DNA of 64,000 nt from Clostridium scatologenes. GTDB taxonomy: Bacteria; Bacillota; Clostridia; Clostridiales; Clostridiaceae. The translations under genes were made by a program, and so were the position numbers. The notes beneath the pieces are model-generated. The model saw only the letters and a program-made list of their open reading frames with translations. It did no database searches and was not told the origin of the DNA. The stretch lies in contig NZ_CP009933.1 in NCBI RefSeq assembly GCF_000968375.1, positions 3,596,001 to 3,660,000 of the forward strand. Reading direction: 5' to 3'. Positions 52,040 through 60,298 of the stretch are shown here, in pieces. Every line of letters begins with the position of its first letter. Position 1 is the stretch's first letter.

Positions 52040-52888
52040 TTAACCATTGTTGATTTGTATGAGTTGAGATTCAAATTCATCATATGATATTTTTCCTAAT
52101 GCAAAATCCATACTCTTTACATATATCTTTTCTATTTTGGTATGTGTTCTAGCATGATTAAGATTTATCAACTCATTTTCATTAATTAATGGCTTCAATA
52201 CATGTTGCTTATTATAAAAGGCTTCAAAATATCGTAAACCAAATTTTCTTTGAGAAATTGCATCAATATGAATACCATCAGGATTAGAAGTTAAACCTGA
52301 TGCTGTAACAAAGTAACAATTATCTTGTTCAAAAGCAAACTTTTGTAACTCTTCATTAATAAATTTATATTCAGTGCAGTGCTTTCCAAATCCTTCTTTG
52401 CCTAAAAAATCTCCTAAACCTCCAATGATGATGGGGATATCTGGAGCATTCAACTCCTTTCTAAGAGCCTGAATAATTAAAAGTAATTTTTTGTAATAGA
52501 CTTTGTAGTTACCATTAATACTATCATTTTCTCCCTGATGCCATAGAATTCCTGTTAACTCACTACTTTGCATAGCAAATTTAGCTTCAGTTATTGCATG
52601 TCTAAAAAGTACTTCGTCTACAGCCCATTCATCCAGTGAGCTTCCACCTTCAGCACAAGGAATTAAGCCAATAGTATCTTCTTGATTTTTATGACACCAT
52701 GCATCTGCAAATGAACTAGCCAGACTTATTCCTGAAACAGGACGGTCATAATTGATGGGCTCAGTCATCATTTGCCATCTGCCATTACGCAACATTTGTA
52801 TTCTTTCATTATAAATCGGTGTTACTTCATGAATAAACCCTCTTCCTGCCATATTTGACTGTCCTAACATTAAAAACGATTTAACCAT
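52040..52888 (-). CDS. SGNH/sialate O-acetylesterase-like hydrolase
   Basis: 282 residues. The start SFLMLGQSNMAGRGF holds the nucleophile block GQSNM of the SASA family; ILWHQGENDSINGN is block III (WHQGEND), and NPDGIHIDAISQRKFG holds the catalytic D-x-x-H. It removes acetyl groups from sugars or similar esters. There is no signal peptide, so it should act in the cytoplasm. It is the first gene of an operon with PadR. Confidence 0.9.
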   Translation of the reverse strand: MVKSFLMLGQSNMAGRGFIHEVTPIYNERIQMLRNGRWQMMTEPINYDRPVSGISLASSFADAWCHKNQEDTIGLIPCAEGGSSLDEWAVDEVLFRHAITEAKFAMQSSELTGILWHQGENDSINGNYKVYYKKLLLIIQALRKELNAPDIPIIIGGLGDFLGKEGFGKHCTEYKFINEELQKFAFEQDNCYFVTASGLTSNPDGIHIDAISQRKFGLRYFEAFYNKQHVLKPLINENELINLNHARTHTKIEKIYVKSMDFALGKISYDEFESQLIQINNG

Positions 52889-52969
52889 TTTTTTATCCTT
52901 TCTTTTTTAAACATTAATTCATTACTTCAGTAGATTTTCCTATATATCAAAAACTACTAAATTTATTAC

Positions 52970-53026
52970 TAGTCTAATTAGACTAACAACACTTAATTAT
53001 TATAGTCTAATTAGACTATTTGTCAA
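52970..53026 (-). promoter_or_regulatory. Promoter with two PadR-type operators
   Basis: On the minus strand TTGACA (53021-53026), a 16-base spacer and TATAAT (52999-53004). TAGTCTAATTAGACTA, a perfect palindrome, fills the spacer (53003-53018) and recurs downstream of the -10 box (52970-52985). Confidence 0.85.
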
Positions 53027-53115
53027 CTACTCGTTTAAGGATATCATCTCCATTACTTTTGTCTTTCCATTTAGTCATTTTTCCTTTGCCTTATTTAGAA
53101 ATTCCTCAACAATTT

Positions 53116-53147
53116 TAGCAAGCTCAACCTTTCAGGTTTCGCAAAAA
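53116..53147 (+). repeat. R1 repeat, copy f (5' part only)
   Basis: TAGCAAGCTCAACCTTTCAG followed by GTTTCGCAA; the match then ends at a terminator hairpin. Confidence 0.6.
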
Positions 53148-53172
53148 CACGCAGTGCTTTTGCTCTGCGTGT
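53147..53172. terminator. Terminator of the antitoxin gene
   Basis: ACACGCAG (53147-53154) pairs with CTGCGTGT (53165-53172). Confidence 0.75.
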
Positions 53173-53186
53173 AAAATCATTAAATA

Positions 53187-53471
53187 TTATCTTAGTTCTA
53201 TATGAATTTCTTTTCCTAGTCCTTTTGCAAGCTTACTTAAAAAATCTAAAGAAGGATTGTAGTTTCCACTTTCAAGCCTGCTAATATTTGATTTTTGAGT
53301 TCCTATTCTAGAAGCTAATTCTTCTTGTGTTAAATTTAATTCTCTTCTTGCTTTTATAACCTCAGAAATCAACTCATATCGAGGCTTTAGCTTATTATAT
53401 TCTTCTTTAAATTCGCTATCCTGCATAAGCTCTTCTTTGATAACAGAGAAATCAACACTTGCTTTACTCAT
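53187..53471 (-). CDS. HigA-type (XRE) antitoxin
   Basis: 94 residues from the ATG at 53471 behind AGAGGTG. The C-terminal half is an XRE helix-turn-helix (LNLTQEELASRIGTQKSNIS) with the ending GLGKEIHIELR usual in HigA-like antitoxins. It overlaps the end of a HigB-like toxin remnant, so the antitoxin remains while the toxin is broken. Confidence 0.85.
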   Translation of the reverse strand: MSKASVDFSVIKEELMQDSEFKEEYNKLKPRYELISEVIKARRELNLTQEELASRIGTQKSNISRLESGNYNPSLDFLSKLAKGLGKEIHIELR

Positions 53472-53628
53472 TTTCACACCTCTTTTCAAAATCTTCCTTA
53501 TATCCTTTTGCTCTCATTTTAGATGAAAGTGATGATAAAAATTCCATTACAGGAATGTTACCATTTTCTCTTTGGTAGAATTCAACCGTTGCCAAAACCT
53601 TATAAAACTTGTTTAATTCCCTGTTCAA
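53464..53628 (-). pseudogene. HigB/RelE-type toxin remnant
   Basis: About 54 codons reading KVLATVEFYQRENGNIPVME and FLSSLSSKMRAKGYKEDFEK before a stop inside the antitoxin start. VEFYQRENGNIPVMEFLSSL is the characteristic beginning of phage Gp49/HigB toxins, which are about 110 residues. The central and C-terminal catalytic part is missing. An IS607 element lies directly upstream. Confidence 0.7.
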
Positions 53629-53639
53629 CGTGTCCGATT

Positions 53640-53760
53640 TTGTATCTCAAAAGAATATACTACTTTCGTTTGATATAACACTCCAAGGGCTTAAATTCCC
53701 ATACAACGCATGGTACATATTAGTAGTATCGTTCAAGTGATTAAACTACTAATTCATATC
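53640..53760 (-). ncRNA. Candidate omega-RNA / right end of the IS607 element
   Basis: Sequence behind tnpB on its strand contains GGGAATTTAAGCCCTTGGAG and a repeat of TACTACTAAT / TAGTAGTTTAATC, a conserved structured end as expected for TnpB guide RNA scaffolds. The boundary and fold are not proven. Confidence 0.4.
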
Positions 53761-54862
53761 TGCTTAGATTAATACTTGCATTATAATCTCTATCTATAAC
53801 ACAACCACATTCCTCACAGATATATGTCCTTTCAGATAATGAAAGCTTTAGTTTTACATGACCACACTCACTACAGGTCTTTGATGATGGATACCATTTA
53901 TCAGCTTCAACAAATTCAATTCCATTAAATTCACATTTATATTGAAGTTGTCTTTTAAATTCATACAACCCTTGCTGTGCTATAGCTTTCGATAAATGCT
54001 TATTTTTCATCATTCCTTTAATATTAAGTGTTTCCATAACAACTCTTGATGGTTTGGTTTTCACTATCTTATTCGTTGATTGGTGACTATGATTACTTCT
54101 TATATCTGCTAATTTTCTATAAAGTAATTTAATCTGCTTTTCCATTTTTATAATATTACTTGTTTTGACAAACTTACTCCCTTCTTTATTTTTTAGGTAT
54201 TTGCAAGATACCCTACGCTGTAATCTACGTAGCCTTTTTTCAAGTTTCTTAACTTTTTTAGTTTTATTAATATTTTTAAATATCATTCCATTAGAACATA
54301 TAGCTAAATCTTTTACTCCAACATCTATACCAATTGATTCATCAGTTAATTCAATTACTGGTGGTTCTGTTTCTATCCCTACAGATATATACCAATACTT
54401 ACCGTCAAAACTTACTCTTGGATTAGAATACTTAACACCCATTGGTATTTGCTCTGCTGTTTTAACCCAACCTACTTTTTCAATTAAAACTATATTAGGC
54501 TTAACTTTTAGCTTTATATTGTCATTATAGAATGATGGTTTAGACTTTCTTCTACTTTTAAATCTTGGCTTATCTGCTAATCCTTTAAAGAACCTTTTAA
54601 AAGCTTCACATCCATCTTTAACAGCTTGTTTTGCCACATTATTAGATACTCCACTCAGCCATTTGTATTCTTCTGTTTTCTTTAAGATAGTTAATTCTTT
54701 TCTTAAATCACCATCAAATATAAATTTTCCACCATTTCTATAATTTTCTTCTTGTCTTGCTAAAGTCCAGTTATAAATAAATCTTGCTGTACCAACAGAT
54801 TGCCATAGTTTTTGTTCCTGCTCTATACTTGGAATAATTCTAACTTTTTTCGCCAGTATCAT
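53741..54862 (-). CDS. tnpB: TnpB RNA-guided nuclease-like protein of an IS607 element
   Basis: 373 residues, near full length. RuvC-like residues are seen in ESIGIDVGVKDLAIC (Asp), VVMETLNIKGMM (Glu) and CVIDRDYNASIN (Asp). The zinc ribbon is CSECGHVKLKLSLSERTYIC followed by EECG. The motif KWYPSSKTCSECG is standard. All key residues are present, so it may be active. It overlaps the end of tnpA by 23 bases. Confidence 0.92.
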   Translation of the reverse strand: MILAKKVRIIPSIEQEQKLWQSVGTARFIYNWTLARQEENYRNGGKFIFDGDLRKELTILKKTEEYKWLSGVSNNVAKQAVKDGCEAFKRFFKGLADKPRFKSRRKSKPSFYNDNIKLKVKPNIVLIEKVGWVKTAEQIPMGVKYSNPRVSFDGKYWYISVGIETEPPVIELTDESIGIDVGVKDLAICSNGMIFKNINKTKKVKKLEKRLRRLQRRVSCKYLKNKEGSKFVKTSNIIKMEKQIKLLYRKLADIRSNHSHQSTNKIVKTKPSRVVMETLNIKGMMKNKHLSKAIAQQGLYEFKRQLQYKCEFNGIEFVEADKWYPSSKTCSECGHVKLKLSLSERTYICEECGCVIDRDYNASINLSRYELVV

Positions 54863-55475
54863 TCTCTAACAACTCCTTAATCATTTTCTTTACTTTATTG
54901 GCTCTCTTCCCTTGAAGTCTACAGCTAAAAACTGTAACAATTTGAATTAAATCTTCAACTAATTCCTGTTCTTCTGTTTTTTCAGTATTGTCTATAATTT
55001 CAATAGTTGTTCCATATTTATTGCATAGATTTTCTATGATTTCAAAACCAAACCTTAATAATCTATCTTTATATAGAATTACTACCTTTTCAACCTCTGA
55101 ATTAGTTATTAAGTCTATTAGTTGATTTAACCCTTTTTTATTGTAATTAATTCCACTTCCTATGTCTTGAATAATTTCAAATTGATAACCTTTAGCATAC
55201 ATATATGTTTTAACATTCTCAATTTGTCTTTCTAAATCGTCTTTTTGCTTGTGAGAACTAACTCTACAATATCCAATTACTTTTTTGTTTAAGTTATTTT
55301 CTTGCTTTAACCCTAAAAAATGATTAAGTTGTTCTTGTGAATAATACCTGTATCCATTTTGTTCTACTCTTATAGGTTTTAATGTTCCTACTTTATCCCA
55401 GTTTCTTAATGTTTTAGTTGTTTTACCAATAGCTTTAGCAAAGTCACCTATTGAATAATATTTCAACAGAATCAC
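54840..55475 (-). CDS. tnpA: IS607-family serine transposase
   Basis: 211 residues. N-terminal MerR-like helix-turn-helix (YSIGDFAKAIGKTTKTLRNW), then the serine recombinase catalytic domain with the active Ser in VIGYCRVSSHKQKDDLERQI and the conserved IYKDRLLRFGFE. IS607 transposases insert with little target choice through a circular intermediate. It starts behind GGAGGTGA and is complete. Confidence 0.93.
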   Translation of the reverse strand: MILLKYYSIGDFAKAIGKTTKTLRNWDKVGTLKPIRVEQNGYRYYSQEQLNHFLGLKQENNLNKKVIGYCRVSSHKQKDDLERQIENVKTYMYAKGYQFEIIQDIGSGINYNKKGLNQLIDLITNSEVEKVVILYKDRLLRFGFEIIENLCNKYGTTIEIIDNTEKTEEQELVEDLIQIVTVFSCRLQGKRANKVKKMIKELLENDTGEKS

Positions 55476-55547
55476 CTCCTAAAACTATTATACTATACAT
55501 TGTAATAATAATATATACTTTTCTAATGTTTTCTAATGTTTTATTTG

Positions 55548-55643
55548 CTATTTATTAACCTCTTCAATACTCCCAATACTAATTGGCTCACTATTGAATA
55601 ATTCAAGCAATTCATATTCATCGTACTTTATATACATATTCAT
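55548..55643 (-). pseudogene. Short frame cut by the IS607 insertion
   Basis: MNMYIKYDEYELLELFNSEP, ISIGSIEEVNK and stop, with a strong GGGGGAGG ribosome site. The good start and the position at the left end of the element suggest the first 30 residues of a gene interrupted by the insertion. The family is not recognised. Confidence 0.5.
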
Positions 55644-55720
55644 GAATTTAATTTCTAACCTCCCCCACTTAAGTTGATAATGAATAAGTATTTTTTAGTA
55701 AAAATTTAGATATGCACTCC

Positions 55721-56044
55721 TTACAATAAATTATCTTTCTCTACCTTACAAATTCGTATCATATATTTTGAATACCACATCTTTTTTCCCATTTCCTTTG
55801 CTTTCATATGCGGATTATTATCTTTCCATTCATTAATACTATCTAAAGAATCCCAGTATGATATTGTCACTCCAAAGCCCTCTTCATTTCTGACACTTTC
55901 TACTCCTAAGAATCCCTTTTGCTTAGAAACAATATCAACTAAATTGTCAGAAACTTTTTCATATCCATTATCAATTGAAGTTCTTATAGAAGTAAAAATA
56001 ACTGCATAATAAGGTGTTTTAGGTGTTTCTATTATTTTGCTCAC
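55721..56044 (-). CDS. Antibiotic-biosynthesis-monooxygenase (ABM) domain protein
   Basis: 107 residues, one ferredoxin-like ABM domain (YYAVIFTSIRTSIDNGYEKV, QKGFLGVESVRNEEGFGVTI, SYWDSLDSINEWKDN). Such small proteins are mono-oxygenases or haem-degrading or simply ligand-binding. The active role here is unknown. It is monocistronic with a GGAGGAA ribosome site. Confidence 0.88.
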   Translation of the reverse strand: MSKIIETPKTPYYAVIFTSIRTSIDNGYEKVSDNLVDIVSKQKGFLGVESVRNEEGFGVTISYWDSLDSINEWKDNNPHMKAKEMGKKMWYSKYMIRICKVEKDNLL

Positions 56045-56144
56045 GTAAATTCCTCCATTAAAAATTTAATAGTATTTATAATTAAAGTGTAATATTTGAT
56101 ACATAATATTTCAGTGCTTTTCTAATAATTACTTGATATAGTTA

Positions 56145-56981
56145 TCATGAAAATATTTTATTAGCTGTTTCGTAAGAAAAATCATGATTAAGTAATTTTA
56201 AAATTTTGTTTTCACCCTGTATCTCTTGTACAGATTCTATCAGGCTCGAATAAGCTTTTCTAACTGAAGAAGAACCCAGGCTTAATCGTCTAACTCCCAA
56301 CTGTTCCAAATTTTCCAAATTGCTTGTTATAGGTGTGGCAAGAACATTAATTGGTGCAGGAATATTTTCTATTAATTTTGAAATTATGCTTTCTTCAATT
56401 GCACCAGGAACAAAAACGCAGTCAGCACCTGATTTATGGAAAGCATTGCCCCTTTCAATTGCAATAGATAACCTTTCCTCACTTTTTCCTGCTTTAATAA
56501 AAAACACACAAGTTCTAGCATTAATAACAAAAGGAATGCCTAACTTCTCCTTAAGTTTGGATAGGGCTTGAATTTTTTTAATTTGAATATCTAGATCTTC
56601 TAGATAAGGAGTTTTAGCAGAATAGCCATCTTCAATGTTGATTCCAACTGCACCAGCTTCAATAATCTTAGTTACATTTTCTACTATTCCATCAATTGTG
56701 CTCGCATAGCCTAATTCAATATCTACACTTACAGGGATAGATACTCTTTCAGTTATTCGCTTTACTGTTTGAACAATATATTCAAAATCAATTTTTTCTC
56801 CATCAGGATATCCTAGACTATAAGCAAATCCAGCACTTGTTGTTCCAATTGCCAGAAAATTAGACTTTTCATATATAACTGCACTACCAACATCCCATGC
56901 ATTAGGAAGTATAAACATTTTATTGCCATGGTGAAGTTCTTGAAATTGTTTTGCTAAGTGTAATTGCTTTGTATTATTCAT
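56145..56981 (-). CDS. Isocitrate lyase/PEP mutase superfamily enzyme
   Basis: 278 residues, TIM-barrel type. Conserved blocks: FILPNAWDVGSAVIYEKSNF, GTTSAGFAYSLGYPDGE, VSVDIELGYA, VGINIEDGY and INARTCVFF. The cysteine-containing loop of true isocitrate lyases is not seen. The typical reaction is C-C or P-C bond cleavage on an oxaloacetate-like substrate; the substrate is not known. Transcribed divergently from the ArsR-type regulator. Confidence 0.85.
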   Translation of the reverse strand: MNNTKQLHLAKQFQELHHGNKMFILPNAWDVGSAVIYEKSNFLAIGTTSAGFAYSLGYPDGEKIDFEYIVQTVKRITERVSIPVSVDIELGYASTIDGIVENVTKIIEAGAVGINIEDGYSAKTPYLEDLDIQIKKIQALSKLKEKLGIPFVINARTCVFFIKAGKSEERLSIAIERGNAFHKSGADCVFVPGAIEESIISKLIENIPAPINVLATPITSNLENLEQLGVRRLSLGSSSVRKAYSSLIESVQEIQGENKILKLLNHDFSYETANKIFS

Positions 56982-57128
56982 ATTTACCCCATTTCATAAA
57001 TATTTTTGTTATCTATAGAATTTGCAATTTTGTTATTAATAAACTTATTCCTTGTACAAGTAATATAAACTATTATATACTATGAATATATCAATATTCA
57101 TCGATATATGAAATTATAGGAGGTATTT

Positions 57129-57806
57129 ATGACTGGAAATCCACAAATATCACAATTAGCAGAAATTTTAGCTGATAAATCACGCTCTACTATTCTTATG
57201 GTAATGATGGATGGTGAATTTCACACTGTTAATGAGTTAGCTAAGGCCGCTGGAATTAAACCTCATACTGCTTCTTATCATCTAGCAAAACTTACTGAAT
57301 TACAATGGGTAGCTATGGAAAAGCACGGACGATTTCACTATTATCAAATAATTAATAAAGAACTGGCTAAGATGCTTGAAAGCTTTCTCCAAATGTCTCC
57401 TTTAAAATCTCCAAGATCATTAAATCAAAGTATTGAAAATCAGATGCTATATTCAGGTAGAATTTGCTATGATCATTTAGCAGGAAAAATAGGAGTACAA
57501 CTTACTAACTGGTTACTTGAAAAAAATTACATCATAAAATCAGAATCTGGTTGGAGCCTAAGTATTGAAGGAGAGAAATTTTTTGAGTCTAATGGAGTAA
57601 ATATTGAACTCTTAAAAAAAGAAAAAAGATGTTACTGCCGAATGTGTTTAGATTGGAGTGAGAGAAAGCATCATGTAGCTGGTAGTGTAGGAAAAGCCCT
57701 AATGAATATGTTTTTTAATAATCAATGGATAGAGCGTACAGGAACTAGTAGAGCTATTAAGTTAACAATTAAAGGTAAAGAACAACTGTCCAAAAATGGT
57801 ATATAG
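57129..57806 (+). CDS. ArsR-family (winged helix) regulator
   Basis: 225 residues, ribosome site AGGAGG. N-terminal ArsR winged helix (DKSRSTILMVMMDGEFHTVN, AKAAGIKPHTASYHLAKLTE). The C-terminal 100 residues contain KRCYCRMCLDWSERKHHVAG, a Cys/His group that may bind metal. The divergent position suggests it controls the ICL/PEPM gene. Confidence 0.87.
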   Translation: MTGNPQISQLAEILADKSRSTILMVMMDGEFHTVNELAKAAGIKPHTASYHLAKLTELQWVAMEKHGRFHYYQIINKELAKMLESFLQMSPLKSPRSLNQSIENQMLYSGRICYDHLAGKIGVQLTNWLLEKNYIIKSESGWSLSIEGEKFFESNGVNIELLKKEKRCYCRMCLDWSERKHHVAGSVGKALMNMFFNNQWIERTGTSRAIKLTIKGKEQLSKNGI

Positions 57807-57903
57807 AATTTTCAAAATTCGTTATTTCAACTATAAATTTTTTTATTTTAGTACGATTTTTTCATTTTTTAATATTTTATTGCTACTTTTGAACATATAA
57901 AGA

Positions 57904-57926
57904 CGCAGTAGAATTAACTACTGCCC
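57904..57926. terminator. Hairpin GCAGTAG / CTACTGC (copy of 21207 element)
   Basis: The stem GCAGTAG-AATTAA-CTACTGC and the following TTGCTTAAATATAA match 21208-21242. Confidence 0.65.
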
Positions 57927-57956
57927 TTGCTTAAATATAACTTTGTTTTTGGTATT

Positions 57957-58781
57957 CTAATTGTGTTGCTTAGGTATTCTACCCTCACAAGGTACACCTA
58001 TCTGACATTTCCCACAACCATATCTAGGCTTATATTTTTCAGCTGTTTTATCCAAAAACTTAGAGCATATCGCATGATCTTTACCATTTTCTATAGAAAT
58101 TGCATTGACTGGACATTTTTTTACACATGCACCACACATTGAACAATACTCATAGATATTTTCATACTCTCTTTTCTGAGGCGACAAATATAATTCTGTG
58201 ATAATACTGCCAAATCTTCCAGCTACACCTTTTGAGGTTATAAGACCTTTAGAAAGTCCAAATGTTCCAAGACCACATACAAAAGCTACGTGTCTTTCAG
58301 ACCAATTGCTTGTAAATGATACTTCTAGGTTTGGTGAATCCGTATTAGCCCAAAATCTTTCATCCAAAGCAGGCACTACACTATTATATCCCGCATTTAT
58401 CAATTCTGATTTCAGATATATACATAACTTATTTATAAAAGCTTGACCTTCAATACGTGCATGCAACCATTCTTCAGAAGGCCATGATTTTTCCCTTCCA
58501 TTTCCCTTTTTCACGGCTTCACTAAAGGGCAAAAAAAAGGAGATAACAGTCTTTGACTGTGGTAACCATTCTTTTGGACTTAAGAAGTGTTTCCCAATTG
58601 CAGAGGTTTTTTTTAATAATGTAAAATACTCATCATCTGAAGCACCAAATGCAAAAATTGGTGCTTCAAAAATCTTCATTCCCACAACATTTTCAGAAAT
58701 GGCAATTTCATTTGTTATATAATTGTCTTTTGAGTTTTCAACAAAGTCTGATGCTATTTTTATTAGATACTGTTTATTCAT
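57957..58781 (-). CDS. 4Fe-4S protein related to epoxyqueuosine reductase
   Basis: 274 residues from the ATG at 58781 (GAGGAGGGT). The N-terminal part resembles the QueG fold (KTVISFFLPFSEAVKKGNGR, ALDERFWANTDSPNLEVSFT). The ferredoxin motif is YCSMCGACVKKCPVNAISIE, and CGKCQIGVPCEGRIP near the end adds more cysteines. It is shorter than QueG and lacks the HEAT-like end, so it belongs to the related 4Fe-4S double-cluster group of unknown reaction. Confidence 0.82.
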   Translation of the reverse strand: MNKQYLIKIASDFVENSKDNYITNEIAISENVVGMKIFEAPIFAFGASDDEYFTLLKKTSAIGKHFLSPKEWLPQSKTVISFFLPFSEAVKKGNGREKSWPSEEWLHARIEGQAFINKLCIYLKSELINAGYNSVVPALDERFWANTDSPNLEVSFTSNWSERHVAFVCGLGTFGLSKGLITSKGVAGRFGSIITELYLSPQKREYENIYEYCSMCGACVKKCPVNAISIENGKDHAICSKFLDKTAEKYKPRYGCGKCQIGVPCEGRIPKQHN

Positions 58782-58987
58782 TTTGACCCTCCTCATATAT
58801 ATTCATTCAAATTATAATGAATGAGAATAACCAGATAGAAACTACATATAATTCATGTACTATTTTCAAATTTCTCATAAAAATACCTTCTAAATATAAT
58901 TTTAAATGAACTTATGATATAATTATATAACAAAATTATTTGGATGGTTATAGAAGTAGTATCTTTAATTTTATTCCCCAAAAATAA

Positions 58988-59021
58988 CCACCAAGCCATT
59001 AATTAATAATAGACTCGGTGG
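58988..59021 (-). terminator. Terminator of the hepT-mntA operon
   Basis: CCACCAAG (58988-58995) pairs with CTCGGTGG (59014-59021), one G-T pair; minus-strand reading continues with TTATTTTT. Confidence 0.7.
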
Positions 59022-59047
59022 AATTTCTTGATAAATTATGAAACTAA

Positions 59048-59446
59048 TTAAAAACTAGCAAAATAATCTTTATCAAATTGATCTAAATAATATTTTTTGT
59101 TTTGATAGTTATTTATCACATATTCTATATAATCACACACTTTTATATAATCTGCTTCATATAAAGTTCTACCTTCTTTTATTGTTTTGAATTGAAGGGT
59201 AATGGGTGCCTTTTTTAAATTTATAGTATCAATATTCTCTACTTTAAGTAATTCCGTAAGATCACAAGCAAATTTCATTTCTTCTAGATCGTTTATATCT
59301 TTATCATAAAGTATAGCAAAATCAATATCACTATCCTCCCTTTGATACTCAGTACCATATGAACCTATTATCCATGCTCCCAAAACATTAGGCTGCTCAC
59401 TAAAGTATTTTTTTAAACTTTCTATTTTATTCTCTATATTTAGCAC
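59048..59446 (-). CDS. mntA: MntA-type antitoxin (minimal nucleotidyltransferase)
   Basis: 132 residues. The nucleotidyltransferase signature G28-S29-x10-D40-x-D42 is present (GSYGTEYQREDSDID). In known systems MntA adds AMP to a tyrosine of HepT and so switches the toxin off. It follows the hepT gene on the same strand after 71 bases, with an AGGTGAT site. Both genes look intact. Confidence 0.88.
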   Translation of the reverse strand: MLNIENKIESLKKYFSEQPNVLGAWIIGSYGTEYQREDSDIDFAILYDKDINDLEEMKFACDLTELLKVENIDTINLKKAPITLQFKTIKEGRTLYEADYIKVCDYIEYVINNYQNKKYYLDQFDKDYFASF

Positions 59447-59517
59447 AGTATCACCTCCAGGCCATTTTTTATTTTCCTAAACCTTCATTAATGTATACAA
59501 TTCTTTTTAAGTATTAC

Positions 59518-59946
59518 TTATATACTAAGATTTCTAACTATAGCTTTGATAAAAGCTTCAAAGTCTTCTAAATTATTTTGAGTTATACCATAAATCATTT
59601 CATCACTAACATCAAAATACATGTGAACAATTCTATTCCTAAATTTGGCCATAGAAAAATACACATCTATATATTTTTTTTCAATAATATCTTTATTCGC
59701 AAGTATTTCAAAGCTTTCCTTATTAGTTTCTGGTTTTCCCAATCTGTTTCTAGCTATTATATGATTGCTTATATCTAGCATAGCTTCAATGGTAACTTGT
59801 AATAAATATTTAGCACTATCTACATTTCTAAAGTCTTCTATAAATATATCCTTAGAAATATTCTGAAGCCTTCTTAGTTTATCTATATTACCCTGCATAA
59901 ACATTATTTTTTGTTTTATTTTATTCAAATCAATATTATCAATCAT
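59518..59946 (-). CDS. hepT: HepT-type RNase toxin (DUF86)
   Basis: 142 residues, all helical HEPN fold. The RNase motif R-x4-H-x-Y is R103-NRIV-H108-M-Y110. In known pairs HepT cleaves RNA until its tyrosine is adenylylated by MntA. The toxin comes first in the operon. The start MIDNIDLNKIKQKI has a weak GGTGG-type site. Confidence 0.9.
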   Translation of the reverse strand: MIDNIDLNKIKQKIMFMQGNIDKLRRLQNISKDIFIEDFRNVDSAKYLLQVTIEAMLDISNHIIARNRLGKPETNKESFEILANKDIIEKKYIDVYFSMAKFRNRIVHMYFDVSDEMIYGITQNNLEDFEAFIKAIVRNLSI

Positions 59947-60088
59947 AAACTCACCACCAAATTAATTTATATGTATATATAAATTCTATAGTAATTTTTA
60001 AAAGATTGCTATACACATACATATATAGTATTATAAAATTTTTCAATTGTATCTACTATTCTGTCCATCAAGCTAACTTTAAGACCTT

Positions 60089-60177
60089 TAGCAAACAAAA
60101 AAACTCCAGTTTCTGTAAGGACTCATGGTGTCGTACCAGAAAATAGTTGACAATAGAAAGTTATTTTCTGGTTGCTA
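60089..60177 (-). repeat. R1 repeat, copy g (inverted, diverged)
   Basis: TAGCAAACAAAAAAACTCCA matches the reverse complement of other R1 copies; the far half is replaced by CAGAAAATA...TATTTTCTG, a new hairpin, and ends in TTGCTA. Confidence 0.6.
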
Positions 60178-60298
60178 GATGTGCTAGTAAATAATTCTGA
60201 ACAAGGTGGAGATTATACCTCTATTTAGGAAGTTGCAACTTATTTACTATGGAAGCATACATTATAATTATGACATTTATAACATTGGAGGTTATGGT

